Positions 37,389-50,920 of a DNA stretch of 64,000 nt are shown one piece after another. Position 1 is the first letter of the stretch, and every line of letters begins with the position of its first letter. The DNA comes from Echiichthys vipera (lineage: Eukaryota; Chordata; Actinopteri; Perciformes; Trachinidae). The notes under the pieces are model-generated. The model saw only the letters and a program-made list of their open reading frames with translations, did no database searches and was not told the DNA's origin. The DNA is taken from positions 13,335,973 through 13,399,972 of the forward strand of contig OY829648.1 of assembly GCA_963691815.1 (NCBI GenBank). The letters run 5' to 3'. The position numbers and the translations under genes were made by a program.

Positions 37389-40300
37389 TTATAACTCATC
37401 CTTGAGTTTAGAGTCTGTGCCTTCATCGTCCTCTTCATCCTCCTCCTGCTCTTCCCCCTCTTCCTCCTCCTCTTCTTCTTCTTCATCTTCCTCCTCCTGC
37501 TCCTCGTCTTTCTCTTCTTCCTCATCTTCCTCCTTCGCCTCCTCTCCCCTCTGCTTGTCGTCTTCCTCACGTTTCTTTCTCTCCTCCTCCTCTTGGCTTT
37601 CCTTCATCTTCTTCTCTGCGTCCTGCAGAGGATGCACGCGAGGAAGACAAATTGAAGAGTGATAAACAGATGATGCCTTTGTAACAGTGGTTGTTAACAG
37701 ACAACCTTACTTGATGCTTCACCTTGCGAGCAATTCAATTAGATAAAAGTTTTGGGCTGACCTTAGTTTTACCCCATGTGTCGTTGCCTACTTCCTCTGC
37801 CAGCTTTGGGTCGTTGGTGATCAGGAAGTTATCAAAGATGGTACCAGATTTGACCTACATAAAAAAGTGAATATTTTACTGTCAGGTACTTCATGCAAAC
37901 AAATCAAACAAAAGAAATGCTTCCTATATCTCAATTTCTAAGATAACATCTCATGTTTGAACTTCAAAAGAGACAGGTTTGCACTGACTGAAAGCAGCTG
38001 TGTACAAACCAGAAACACACTCAAACATAAAATAAATTGCAATGTCTCAAACTAACTTTTCAGCAAATTCACTCTCTCACTCAGTAAGTAAGACTCAGCT
38101 ACAGAATCTTCTTACCTGCCACAAGTCCAGTCCAATCACGCCGATGCTGTCGTATTTATAGATCTCAGAGTCGGCTGTGTACTCCGGGTTGTCGATCTCA
38201 GGGTGGATCCACTTGCCCTTGTAGGCAGGATTGCTGATCTCTTTGGGTTTCCACTCACCCTATTAACACCCAGACAGTGTGGTTAAATGTCAGAGGAATC
38301 ACAAAAGCAAAACACATATGCTGATTAAGACGTTTATTTGGAATAAATAAATAGCTCACGCTAGTTGCTGGACAGATTGCATGTTAAAAAGTTAATGAGG
38401 CAATAATGTGTCAAAATTTTGGCCGTGTCCAAAATCACTGCCTTATTTACTCATCTTTCACTGACAGATTGATCAATTTAATATCTATGGAATAGTGAAT
38501 AATGGTGTACAAAAGTAGTTTATTGCTCTGTAAAATATTGTTTTTGTTACCCTGTGGGAATCTTTGAGGCTTATATGGGGCATACATCTTATCTATCTTT
38601 TTACGTACAAGTACACAAGAGAAAGTGTAACAGCTGTACAGTGTGTCAGCTTTAAAGTGAGCAGGGTGGTAAAGGCCACGACACGTTGTGTAGTAATGGG
38701 TAGATTTTTGGACGGAGGAAGCCCAAAAAGAGCAGTCAGGGGATTTGGTTCCAATTCTGTGTTAAGAGCCTGTTTGAGGGTTTGAAATATATCAGACCAA
38801 AATTCAGCAGGCTTCGGGTACGTCCAGAACATGTTTGCGTGGTCAGCTGAGGACTGCTTACAGCGGTTACAAGCATCACTGTGGCTAGGGTAAATCTTAG
38901 CCAGTTTAGCGTTGGTGAAATGGGCTCTATGGAGCACCTTCCACTGTAAGAAGCCGTGCCTGGCACAAATCGAAGATGAGTGTTTTAGAATGTCCCTCTA
39001 CTGGACCTCAGTAATGTCCACCCCCAAATCCTTTTCCCGTGATTTTTAGCGGATACAGTGGGGACATATTTTATTTTTTACATATTTAAAGAATTTTGGG
39101 GGGGATACGGAGTGTAGTGAGATATTGGACACTCAAATAAAATGGTGTTAATATAGAGTATAAGGTAGCAAAGAGGGAGTTATTTTGGACACGGATAGAC
39201 TGGACATTGTATATTAAGTGTTATAATTATTTGCTATTACCTTGTAATCAGGGTTAGCGACCATAGGAGGCTCCCACTCTCCGTCCATCTCTTCGTCCCA
39301 GTCATCAGGCTTCTTAGCATCAGGATCTGGGATGTTCTCGGGCTTGTCCCACTCCTACCAAAGAGATACAGGTGAAGACACGACTTCACAAAACATTTTA
39401 AAAAGACATATGGGTTTCATAAAAATAAAGTGAATGATGTCTGTTAAGCACAAGATAGGTGTGCGTCAGTAGGAACTCGGACTGACCTCTGGTTTTTGAT
39501 CATCGGGGTCGGGAATCTTCTCCCTGTCATCCCAGTCCTCTGGCTTTTTGGCTTCAGGGTCCTTGATTTTTTTGGAAGGCAGGAAGTCCCAATCATCCTC
39601 CAGATTGCCGGATTCAACCTTCTTATTGTCAATTTTGACCTCGTAGGTGTTGTCAGGGTTGACAACCAGCGTGTACAAGTGAGAGTACTCATCGTCCTGC
39701 AAGGGAAAAGTAATTTCAGCAGCTATTCTGACACTTTATACTTTACACTGGTGTCCTTTAGTTTTATGGTAAAAAAGACAACAATGGTGCTATAAATACA
39801 AACTGCTAATGAATTGGAACAAACTTTAGGATCAATTTCTTCATGCAATGGGAATTAGAGAAAAAACTTCTGCCATTTCCAAAGTAAGAAAAAAAAAATC
39901 AAAATACGTTTTTTGATGTCTCACCTTGCATCTGATGTCCTTGTTAATCAGATGGTTCTTGCCTTTGTAGTTGAAGATGACATGAACTTTCTTTGTGCCA
40001 GGGCCACAAATATCAGGACCTGGACAAGAAAACAAATAAACGAGGAAAAATGTTAAAAGTTAACAGTAGTGAGTGTTTATTTTATGCCTATTAGTCTGTG
40101 TATACAACGTTATTAGGAGCTGTCAAAGTCTGTTGAAACAGATTCAGAAGAAAAATACCATTAACACAGATATTCCAAAATTGTCTAGGTGACTTACAGA
40201 TGACTCGTACTGTTATAAATGTAGGAATATACATAAAACGAGCCACACTCACCGAACATGATGTTGTAGACGGAGTCTCCGTGCATCTCTTCCTGGTTGA

Positions 40301-41838
40301 GGCTAGAAGGGAACAATTTAATGTAGCCTCCACCACAGTCAATGCTCTGCTCGTGTTTCACAGTGAACTGGATGACCAGAGGCTCGCCCTGGTTGTTGAA
40401 GTCATCAAAACGGGATGACGAGGCGTAGAAGCGGGCGTCCTGGCTCGTCTGCAGACCTGCGGCGGGAGGACAAAAAAAGTTACTGAAGTGTATCTGTATT
40501 CAGGAAAGATCCAGCCTTATGTATAATCCATCAATGTGGTTTCTATTATTGTTCAGCTTATCTTAAATGTCTAAATTTGAACCTGTCTCTCCGCAAGTTG
40601 TACAGCAGAGAGACAGCATGTTGTGAGGATGTCATGTAGAGACAAATACTGAGGCTGCTCCACAGAGAGTGAATAATGAAACAACTGAGATGCTTTGACA
40701 GCAACCATGATGATTTCACTGGGCACAAATCTCATTTAGAGTTGCATGTGTAGATTTAGACTTTACTTCTAAGACTAACTTGAATAACTGTCTCTGAATT
40801 ATTGGGTCTCTGTAAATCATAAATAAATCAGAGTGTGGTCTAGACCTAACTTGACTCGTCAGATGGTTCGTTACACAGAACCATGTGAACCTGTGAATCT
40901 CACTTGATCTCGTGGTGTCGAGAGAATTCAGCTGCCGTGCAAGCAACCACCAAATAATTAAGTCTCCCACTCAACTTCCTCAACAGAGACCGCAGAGAAA
41001 CAGAGGGTTGAGACACACCCTTCTTTTATCAAACACACCCACAACAATGTGGCAATGAACCACCTTGCACAGATCCAAGTGGGCGGATACAATTTAACCT
41101 TTCCACTCACCTTTGTCATTCTCTGCATCTCCGTAGAACTTCCCTGCAGTCAGGACCAACTTGCCGTAGTCTGACTTGTGCTTGGATTCCATCCAACGAC
41201 TCTTCCAGGCATCTGCACAAACGAGTGGAGTAGGTTCAGCAGCTGCACAGCAGTCACTGTGTCTTAACACACTCACAAGCGGCTAATCCACCACTGATGA
41301 TGCATCAGTGCAGGTGCACTGGGAATGTTTTACACTGCAGGGACATGACCACCTTCACTATATACACAGTGTTTTATGAAAGAGGACAGTTAGGTAAAGA
41401 AGGGTACCAGTGGATGACCAGGGGAGAGCTGTGCAGGAGGGGGATGGGGAGACAGACAGGGTTTAATGATAGCTGGGGAGGTAAACGGGAGAGGACTGAG
41501 AGAAAGGGAGGGGAAGTGGGGGTCAAAAGATGAACGGTGCCCATGTAGACTAAATGCAAAGTGAACAGTAAGCAGATAATGCACCACAGAAATGTCAAAA
41601 AATAAATAAATATCCACACCACTCATGCACTGATTAAATACTACAACATATGATATATTAACAGTTTCAACTAATCACAACAAAACAGTTAAACAATGTA
41701 GATATCCATTAATTAATAAAATAAATCAATCAAAAGGACCTCACCCCCATCTTCAAATTGCTCTCGGAAATACACAGTGGACTCGACCAGTACCGATGCA
41801 GCCGACACGGCCATCAAAAGCAGCGACAGGGCTGTCAT
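37389..41838 (-). CDS. calr: Calreticulin (calr4-type by position), complete, nine exons
   Basis: This is the ER-luminal lectin chaperone and calcium buffer that helps fold monoglucosylated glycoproteins with ERp57. Exons: 41745-41838, 41111-41212, 40253-40456, 39925-40019, 39487-39696, 39241-39354, 38116-38259, 37762-37854 and 37389-37622. All junctions are GT-AG and in phase, giving 429 residues (human CALR 417). It has a signal peptide (MTALSLLLMAVSAASVLVES), a lectin N-domain with the Cys pair in SIDCGGGYIKLF and DICGPG, and a P-domain with KDPEAKKPEDWDD-type repeats and GEWEPPMVANPDYK-type repeats. An almost uninterrupted Glu/Asp tail in the last exon ends KLKDEL. EPS15 and OSBPL9 flank the calreticulin pseudogene CALR4P in human, which argues for the calr4 orthologue; I cannot exclude a calr3-type name. 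The acidic tail makes an antisense Ser-rich open frame at 37360-37662 that is not a gene. Confidence 0.96.
38590..38990 (-). mobile_element. L1/Tx1-like LINE fragment, end of ORF2
   Basis: Inside calreticulin intron 6 the minus strand has an open stretch of about 125 codons. It reads FLQWKVLHRAHFTNAKLAK, then a C-x2-C pair (ACNRCK), then HANMFWTYPK and FWSDIF, which is the layout of the reverse-transcriptase zinc-binding tail of L1/Tx1-type LINEs. The frame ends at a stop near 38593. It is a 5'-truncated dead copy on the same strand as its host gene. Confidence 0.7.
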
Positions 41839-42116
41839 TGTGACGAGCTGAAGCACCCCGCCAAATAAAACAAAGACTATAATAACAAATAAATCTGTAT
41901 ATTCTGTGTACACCGCACAGCAGGCGTCGATAGTCGGTCCAGTCTCTAATACAGTGATGGTACAGTGAAAACCGCTGAGACGCAGCCGCCGCTCTCCTCT
42001 CGGCTCGGAACAGATGTCTGAATCTGATTGGACGTCGGCTCCGAATCTCAATAAGGAAGCGTTCGCTACTCCCGACCAATCAGAGGAGAGGAAATCTGGA
42101 CGGATAAGTGCGGTGG

Positions 42117-42135
42117 CCAATGAGAGCAGACCACG
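42117..42135 (+). promoter_or_regulatory. ER stress response element (ERSE) upstream of calreticulin
   Basis: The sequence is CCAAT, then nine bases (GAGAGCAGA), then CCACG: a perfect ERSE (CCAAT-N9-CCACG), the site bound by NF-Y with ATF6/XBP1 in ER chaperone promoters. It lies 279 bp upstream of the calreticulin ATG. Further CCAAT boxes occur at 42076-42080 and, in reverse orientation, near 42027. It fits known unfolded-protein-response control of calreticulin. Confidence 0.85.
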
Positions 42136-42199
42136 CGTTCGCTTGGTACACGCCCAAGGAAGAGTGATGATGAATCATGGAGGAAAATCACAATAAACC

Positions 42200-43390
42200 T
42201 TCAAAATCTTGCATTGAATACATCGAGCAAAAAGACATTACAGAGATTTCGACTTGATATTGAGTGTTTTTGAAATTTCTAACAACTAGAAGAAGAAATA
42301 ATGTGTCATTTGTTTTATCATTGTTTGTATAACAGATTATTTTGGGTTGATGTTCAACATTTTAGAAGAATGAACACTGGGCAAACAATTCAATCTCAGG
42401 ATAAAGAAATTCTTCTTTGTTCTGATGGGAAAATATGTTATTTTTATTGGGGATATACCACATTCACAAGAAAAAAATGGGTGGACAGTAAGTTTTTTAT
42501 GTTCTTAAAATAAGGATTTTCTTCATCATCACAATTAACATGTTAAATGATTGTAAAATCCGGGATATATATCAGTTTTTAAATGTATCTGAAGCCAGAC
42601 TAAATGTAATAATTCGCCTTAAAAAAACATTTTCATTTTCACATTTTCATTTTTAAATATTCTCTCCAAACATATTTTGTCATATAAATAAATAATTGTA
42701 TACGTTTTGATTAACAGTTTGTCTATAATCACAGCTTCTCCTTAAGTCAAATGTTCACGACACCTCTATAAGTTGAACCATGATTGGCTTTCAAGCTAGT
42801 TGTGATGTCACACATTGTGTTTAAACTATGGCGTAAGGTGAGCAGAGAAACTTCAGCAGCCTCAGTGTTGAACTCTGCACATACATTATTCTGCACAGCG
42901 AAGCTCACTCGTCTAAGTGAACAATAAGCAAAACCTGTTTTTTTAGTGGAGGATTTCAAGGCTTACAGTATGTGGGGCTGCACCTACCAATGATTTTCAT
43001 TATCATCTATTTTCATTAATCATTTCTTGATTGTCAGAAACAATGTAAAATCCCTACAAGTTGACCTGTTCTTGTTTTGTATAAATCTTTTTTTTTTATC
43101 TTAGAAGTAATCCATCTATTATCCCGGAAGATGAGACAAAACAGTAAATATTCACATTTGAAAAGTATAAACTGATAAAAATGATAGCCAGTTAATCACT
43201 GAATCCTTCCAGCTCTTGATTTCTGTAGGATGTTTTGTTTTTTTAACCATCCCTGGCACTATTTTAAGAAATGGAGACATGGTAGACACTATGCAAAACA
43301 TCAAGATTGCTTAAGTTTACTTGACAGATGAATCCTCATAAATGATTGCATTAAATAAAACAACGACTTTTGTTGATTAATGTAGATGTT
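42200..43390. other. Spacer between calreticulin promoter and tor3a 3' end
   Basis: AT-rich, no supported exon on either strand. A minus-strand AATAAA at about 43397-43402 could end the tor3a transcript, giving a 3' UTR of about 1 kb. Confidence 0.45.
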
Positions 43391-44416
43391 TATTTTCTTA
43401 AAACCCTTTCGGACATTTCTCTTCATGTTCGTCTTGTGATGTGACCCTGAGCTTTGGCACTGAAAACAAGTGAGGAAACCAAACCGTGAAATGTATGTGG
43501 TGTGTGAAAGTGTACATGGATGATAGCGATAAAGAAAGTCAGTGAATAAAAACATATTGTTACCTATGCCCCAAATTAACACAATATATTAGGTACTGAT
43601 GACAACACCATGACATGTATCAAGGTTCATATGACACAATGAAATCACTGACAGTAAAAAATAACTTATCAAAAGCGCTGTTATTAAACACATTTACACA
43701 AAGAAAAAAAAATCAAACTCTCAAACAGATTCATTGCTTTTGACACGTGTACTCTCACACACTTGCACCACAGGATCTTTTACATTAGCTGTTACACCCT
43801 CCATAGTGTTCACACTACAGTCCCTTTTAGAATATTTACTAATACCTTACACTGCCACCAAATGTGCATTCAAACAACTCCACAAAAAGTTATCTAGTAT
43901 AGTAAGATGCCAAAATGTGTCACAAATGATGTCAATAAATAATCAGTGAAAATATAAGCACAATGTCTGACATGCAAATACTAACACATGAAGTATGATC
44001 TTACCTAAACTTAAATAAACGGTGCAACTAAGACTGTGGCCAAGGCAAACAGACACATACAGTGTGACAAAAAAAATAAAATGTATCGGTATCTTTCTTT
44101 GACAAAACACTGCGAGCATTCAAAACAGGCAGGTGAAGAAGAGCATCCACACTGCACATCGTGACCATCTGGCAGGACTCATGTCTAGAGGGTGGGTCGT
44201 GCTGCTTTCCCCTCCAATACTGGATCAGCCCTGCTGTCTGGCCTTCTCTGAGGGACCTGGATAGACACATGTTGTATCTGTGGGGGGACAGTACGTAGAG
44301 CAGAGCAGAGCATAGCAGAGAAGACACATCTCCTCTGTGGCTCTGTATGCGGATGGGCTGGTAAAGCAAACTCACACCTCCTCCAGGTCTCTCTGTCGTT
44401 CAGTTTGTCTCTCCTT

Positions 44417-47400
44417 CTATGGGAGAAAGAAGTTGATCCGCTGAGGTATTGACTTGCATCCCTGGGCTGAGAACAGTCTCTCCTCTTTGGGGACATACAG
44501 CATCGCCTTGGCCACCTCGTCCAGCGTAGCTTCATCTGTCTCCAGGCCTCGTGCTGCGTAGGCGTCCCGTGCACAGAGCTTGACATGGCGGTACTCCAGT
44601 GGCAGGAATGGCACAAAGAAGTCGATCAAGTGGCCAGACATCAGCTCACTCTGAGCAAACCCACCTGAGAGAGAGAACCATGCGGAGAAAAGCATCCCCA
44701 AAAATAATTAAAGCTTCACCAATCGATGTTTTATTTAATCCAGAAAGGATTTCTCTTAGTGCATGAGGGCTGCTTATGCCCCCACAGAATCAATGCTCCA
44801 GTCTGCCGCTCTACGCTTTCAGCTTTTAGCTAATTATCTTGGTCAATTAGAACAGTTGAGTGACTTTAATGCTTACCTACCCCCACCACACATGTAAAAA
44901 ATGGGTGAAATGTCAGAGAGCTGAAGTAAACAATTACACCACTACTGAAGACGTAAAGATACATAAAGGCAGCACCGCAGCATACCATGAGACTCCATAG
45001 TTTCAGCTCGTAGCCGATGCTCCAGGTCTTCCATACCGATGTCTTCTCGATTTTGACCGGAGTGCCAGAAGTCCAGCGCTACATCATTGATCGTTGCTCC
45101 ACCAATATTGCTGTAGAGACAACAAGCACGTCAAAAACATGATGTGAAGTCTCTGCAGTTGTTGATGTTCATGGAGGATTTGATTATGAGTGGTGTGGTT
45201 GGCCTCAGCAGTGCAGTGATCACAGTATCAGTATCACAGATTAAGGCTGGCAAAATAAAAAAGCTTTTTTCTTTTTAAATCGTCATTTTTAAATACATTA
45301 ACTTCATACTTAAATATCGATATTCTGTTATTGTGACACTTGTTGTCATGTATTTTAATTCAAGATTCTCCAAAAATTGATGTAATCAAATAATTTGAAA
45401 ATATAACTTGCATGGCCAGACCTTTCTCCATGTCAGGCTCATTATTCAGGGAAAAAACGCTCTGGCTTGTTTGCATCTCTTTAAACCACGTATGTGGCGC
45501 TAAGCCTGATGGCGAAAATAGAAAAAGGGGAGGAGAAGGCCTGACATCACATACCGAATATCAGACGTTATACCGGCGCTGTACATTCGGTAAGCCAGAC
45601 TATTCTGATAACAATACCAGTATCCATAATGTTTAAACTGCTGGACTGGATAATCGGGAAGTAGGTGAGTCTATATGCACAATATGCAGCAACTGTTTAC
45701 CAAGTTCCATGGCATTCATTCTCATTATGTACTTCATGTTCATGTTCAATAAAGGGTTTAACCATACAACAATGATAGCAATGTTATCACAGGGCTGTTA
45801 AAACAATAATGTAATTCTTAAAAGTTTTTTACAGTATTGGATCAGTACTTGGTATTGGCCGATATGGTATAAGTAAAAAATCGTATCAGAGCATCTCTAT
45901 TATTTAACATGTGTTTTTAGACTTTATGTTTTAGTGATCCTAGGCCTCTCCTACATCATATTGCTACAGTGTATTGAAAAAAAATTCTATATTTGACTGA
46001 ACAGATAAGCCAGTAGAAATCAGACATGAGTTATTGAAATCATGAAAAATCCATAAAGAGGGCTAATGGTGACTCAGGGAGAAACATACTTCATCACAGA
46101 TGAGCTGCCAAAATACCTGGGAAAAAGGCGGGTTTTCCACCCAGCTTCAACGGACTGGACGTGCCTGATATATAAACCAACCTGAGGAAGAGGAAGATGG
46201 CTCTGCGGTAGCTGACGCCATCCACATTGTCATAGTGATCCATGTAGGGTTTGATGGCATCGATGAGGCCCGGGTGAAGCTTCTCTGCCTCGTCGAAGAT
46301 GAACAGAGTCTGTGGGCAGCGCAACACCATGTCCCGGATCGCCTCTCTCAGCTGGCCCTGGATACAGAGAGAAAGAGCGAACTACAGTGTCAAATAACAA
46401 TAAAGTCTCTATATCTACGGAAGACAATGAAGACAAAATTTATTTTTGACTGTAAAGGTTTCAAGTTGAACTGATAGTAAATGATCAACTTTTAGGTAAC
46501 ATTTGCTATTCACTCTTAATATACATACTATTATATACAGTATACTTTAAATATTAAAGGGGCTGTACTCAAAATACAAAACAAAGTGGGCTGGGATTTG
46601 TTTTTTACTATAAAAATGCTCCGACTGTCGAGTCCTTTAAAGTAAATTATAGCTGCTATAGTAGCCAAAACATAACGTACCTCAATTAGCATTATAAAAA
46701 AGTTGAAAAGGATTTGTACTCAGCATAAACAGCCATAATGACCATGTGTATCTTTTTTTATTCAACAGGCTTTTACTCTGTAGCAATTTGGCATCTTCCT
46801 CTTTACTATACTGTGGTTCTTTTTAGATTTTTTTCAGATTTGACCCCATTTCACTTCATTCATAAGGGACAAGAGGTCAGAGTTTTAGAATGTATTTTTA
46901 TCATTAACCTGTGAAGACAAATAGCAGAAATGTCCACGTGCAGACTCTGCAAATTTTGATAGCATCTGGGTTTAAAGGTCATCCTGTGTACTATACCCGG
47001 TTAAATTAATTTGTGTGATGACACTGTGTCAACACTGTTTTGAAATCTAATGCGGTGATTGTGTAAAAATGTGTGCCTGGGACTACAATGACACCTGTGA
47101 CCTGGTTGGACAAACGCCATGTACATCAGAACTTGTACGACCAATGTTAGTTTTGAAGCATCTGTCTGGACTTCTAATCATTTTTACACTGAATTACAAC
47201 ACAGACTAAACATCTGACTAAGCAAGCACCAAGAACACTGCCAGCGTGTTTCTGGCACAGGACGGCAAACTCTGTGCCAAGAGGGCTCAGAGTGTCATAC
47301 CTTGTACGTGTCCACCAGCCTGGCATGTGGGAAGTGGAACGGGGCGATGAACAGTCGCACACATTCGCTCTTCACCCCATCACGATACAAGTTATCAGCG

Positions 47401-48958
47401 ATGATCCGGGCGACGTAGTTCTTGCCGGTGCCCGACCAGCCGTGGAAGGAGAGTGTCAGTGGCTTGTTAGACTCTGGGTTGTTGATAAAACCCTGGATGG
47501 CTTTCAGAACCACAGACTGAGCCAGGTGCTGTCCGTGGAGCTTCGTCTGAAGGTCCCTTGCCAGACCTGTACATGTGTGCACAGAAGAAGCTCATACTTT
47601 AAAAACGGCAATACCAGATATTAGTATAATTTTTGCATGTATCAGTCCTAGTTAGAATTAACATCTCTTAGCATGTCACTACAGTCAAGCAGAGAAGATC
47701 ACTGGTGCTACTGAAGTCACTGTCAGACAATACTTTGTGACAATATTCAATATCTTACATTCAATGTCAAAAGGCAATCAGGGAAAGCAACTAAATATCT
47801 AACTATGTAGTTGATGAACAGCTTATAAATGTAATTCAACCTGCTGACCTCTTATACAACAGGCCACATAAAGAGCAAAGCACTCTGAATCTCTTCTCAG
47901 ATAGTAACTTATGTTGGCTTTTACTTCCTGGCTTTAATGTAAAAAAAACAAACATTTGGATTTCATAATAACACAATAATAAAGTATTCTTCATTCATTT
48001 TGGTCTTCTCAGTGTGGAAAAGGCTCTCAAGCAGAATCAAATCTATTCAGTGTCAGAAAACCTGAACCACGCATCAATATCAGTCTCACCTCCTGTAAAA
48101 TATATGTGACACAAGGGACCTAATCTATTGTTACAGCCTACTGTATAGACATGGCACTTATTCACCTCAAAAAGAACATTTTGTGTAAATGTAAAGTTTC
48201 AGAGTCAGAAGTAAGATTATTAAAGCAGTATTTATTACTGATGTCAACGGACATGATATAATGTAAATCTATAACTAGCATAGTTTTGTGACATGATGTC
48301 CTATTTTCTTTATGGAATTGGATAAAGTACACAGACGTTGACTTGAAAAAAAAAACCAAGAAAGTAAATACTGTGATTTACAGCCCAGAGACAGTACATT
48401 TGCTGGCTTGGTAACAGATAATCGGGATTACGTAATCAGATTGCAAGAAATAAGTAATTATAATCAACCCAGATTACATTTGAAAAATGTTTTAATGTTA
48501 CATTATCAAGGATTACTTGATAAGATATTTTATTATGTCTTGATCACTGATGATTAATGGATATACATTTTTATTCCTTTTTTATTAATATTGTAATAAT
48601 GTAATATGAACATTTTTGAGTTAAGGCTCCTCGTGCATGTTTGATGTAAATCATGTTTGATTTTAAAGTAATCCCAACATATTCTGATTTGATTACTTTA
48701 TTAATTACAAAAAAATATATTCAGTGGGTAATCTGACACAGCCTGCTCACGGGACTGTATAACACATAAGTAGTAAATCGCAACCACCAAGATGGAGTGG
48801 TACCTGTGATGTTGTTGGTTATCCTGCAGTCTCCAGAGTCACAGCACTGGCCCAGGCTACAGTACCACTGATGCAGCAGGCTCGAGTAGTCCTGAGGAAA
48901 ACCTGCCCAGAGGTCCTTTGTAGGAACTGCTCACATCAACACCAAGACAATCAGCCAG

Positions 48959-48998
<40 letters not shown>

Positions 48999-49330
48999 TG
49001 AATATATACAGTATATCAATACTGTGAGTCAAGCTAATCAGCAGGAAGAAATGTAGTTAAGCGTGATATGCATACATAGGCTACAGCTTGTGGTAAATCT
49101 ATCAAGCATTACATAACAGCTTGCGATATGACAGCTGTCATTGCATGCATTCATTTCTTCTTACCTTGCTGTGTAGCATCGTCTTGGTTGGGCTGACACT
49201 CCCCCTCCCATATGTTGCAATAAATGTAATTAAAATAGTAAGTGGAAACATTTGAAATGCTGTCGAGGTGGAAGAAGTCTGCCTCTGCGGACAGAGCCCA
49301 GAGGAGAGGCAGCAGCCAGCGCACAGACAT
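44417..49330 (-). CDS. tor3a: Torsin-3A, complete, six coding exons
   Basis: Torsins are AAA+ ATPases of the ER lumen and nuclear envelope that work with LAP1/LULL1-type cofactors. Exons: 49165-49330, 48804-48902, 47301-47566, 46182-46357, 44986-45110 and 44417-44664; the frame closes at TAG 44419-44417 after 359 residues. Features: N-terminal signal peptide (MSVRWLLPLLWALSAEA), a Cys-rich segment in exon 2 (WYCSLGQCCDSGDC), torsin-type Walker A GWSGTGKN at about 131-138, Walker B FIFDE at about 196-200, sensor-1 FLSN spanning exons 4-5, and the sensor-2 GCKS near the C-terminus. The ending LFSAQGCKSIPQRINFFLP and the phrases FDEAEKLHPGL and PLEYRHVKLCARDA match TOR3A better than TOR1A or TOR2A. 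For exon 2 the acceptor at 48903 (gggcag) is required for phase; the nearer cctcag would shift the frame into a stop. Confidence 0.95.
45410..45900. repeat. Possible interspersed repeat in tor3a intron 4
   Basis: The stretch ends with TATTGGCCGATATGGTATAAG and a GTATCAGAGCATCTCTA-like phrase near 45850-45895, reminiscent of an abundant teleost repeat built on GGCCGATA/ATCGGTAT units. The part around 45410-45640 is GC-richer than its surroundings. Family and borders are not determined. Confidence 0.35.
48960..48998. repeat. (TA)n microsatellite
   Basis: About 19 TA units in tor3a intron 1, less than 60 bp upstream of the exon 2 acceptor. Confidence 0.9.
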
Positions 49331-49488
49331 GGGTGAAGAGGCGGGTCCCAGGCGGCCGAAACAGGACTGATCACCGCAGCCCGGGTCTCCTCTACGGTTT
49401 ATCGAAACCCAGCTGTTTGCAGAGCCAGATAGCTACCCATCTCCTCCATTGTGGCGAAGGAGGGGCGGGGTTTTCTTTCCTTGTGTAC

Positions 49489-49498
49489 TGCGCATGCG
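49489..49498. promoter_or_regulatory. NRF1-type palindrome in tor3a promoter
   Basis: TGCGCATGCG, the NRF1 core, lies about 160 bp upstream of the tor3a ATG, next to a GC box (GGGGCGGGG, about 49462-49470). No TATA box is obvious, so this looks like a CpG-type housekeeping promoter. Confidence 0.6.
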
Positions 49499-49559
49499 TC
49501 ATTTAGCGCCGCCCGTCGTCAAAGGGGATCACTGCTCTGTATGAACAAAGAGGCTGTAA

Positions 49560-50425
49560 TGTTTTATGACACTGGTTTCATATACGCCCTCGGGGAATAA
49601 ATGAATGCATTTCACACGTTCATTACCTTTTAATAACCTGTGATTCCTAAAGGCAACACTATTGCACACAGGAGTAGAAAATAAAATCACCTCAGACGCT
49701 TTTGTGAAGGAGACGCTACAGAATCCGGTGATGTCATAGATGCGTCACTTCCGTTAAATGTGCCTCAACCAGACTATAAAAAAAGGAAACAACCCTATAT
49801 CAAAACTAAGATCCTTTTTCATGAGCTTAAAAACAAATAATCGTGAGGGAATTAATGCAAAGATGCATATTTAGTGAACCGGCTTTTTTCTGGAGTAATC
49901 AGTGTTTTGATATAGAAGTTAACAAAACCTGGGTTATGTTTTTTCCCCCCAATCTCAAATAAGGTGCACAGATGTTATCCTGTTTTGTAAAATGTTGATC
50001 CTCTGCTCCTGTCAGATACACATTTTTTGGGGAAGGCTTTTAGTCAAACTGTGGCATGAAATCACTTTAAATAGTTATGTATACAACTCATCTCACTTGT
50101 GTTTTTGAAAATGTCCTTTCAAAAAGTTACCAGAAACCTAATGGTTTCCATTTCTTACTCTATACTTGAGTATTGCACCAACCGCAAACGAGTCCTTTGT
50201 AATGAATTTGTTCTGTAATGATACATGTACAATGTGTCCATAAAGTGCCACAAGCCTCACATTAATGTTTTCATATTTGTTATGTAATCCACAGTACAGG
50301 CTGGGATACACCCTTTATTCAAGGGTGTCTGACAGTAAAATTAAGTCATGTGTAGCTATTAAGTGTAACTAGTTAAGCAGCAAGGAGACTGCCATGATTC
50401 AGAGTACACATCTATGCAACAGACA
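49560..50425. other. Spacer between tor3a promoter and gas5 3' end
   Basis: No exon or RNA gene is visible on either strand. The sequence is AT-rich with short open frames only. Confidence 0.5.
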
Positions 50426-50920
50426 AGGTATGTTTTTAAAAGAATTTATTGCCACAATGAAGCAAAAATTGACAGTTCATATTCATGCGTTGTCCAGCCT
50501 TGGTCACAATCCAAAAAGGGCAGCGCCTGGGAACGATGAGAAAAAGTTATTGATTTCCTTTTTCATACAAAAACATGAATATTCAAGTAATTCCTTTCTC
50601 TAGACAAATGCATGGACTTGTCTTTTACATCAGCAGATGTACTTGTGCATTGACTCCAATAAAATTGCAAAGGTTTAAAACATTGTACAAGAGGAATGAT
50701 ATCAGTTAACCTCTGATTACAATAGTAAGCGGCTGCAGCCCAAATGGACAGCAGGGTTTACATTACAAACCAGCAGGCTCATACTCACTTTATAGCAGTA
50801 TTTTGGCCTAGACAAGGTTTCCTCCCATGATCTTCACAATTGCATTCTGCATGGGAACAAAGATAATTGCGATTAAAATAATTTAGGGAAAACTTGCACA
50901 AAACAGATGTTTGGGGACCA

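Noticed and set aside
37360..37662. Plus-strand open frame coding a poly-Ser protein
   Set aside because: It is the antisense of the Glu/Asp-coding last exon of calreticulin.
41713..42120. A 135-codon frame starting upstream of the calreticulin ATG
   Set aside because: It runs in the calreticulin frame near its end but passes through the promoter; the signal peptide start at 41838 is the expected one.
49138..49374. A 78-codon frame overlapping tor3a exon 1
   Set aside because: It is a shifted frame; only the ATG at 49330 gives a signal peptide and joins exon 2 in phase.
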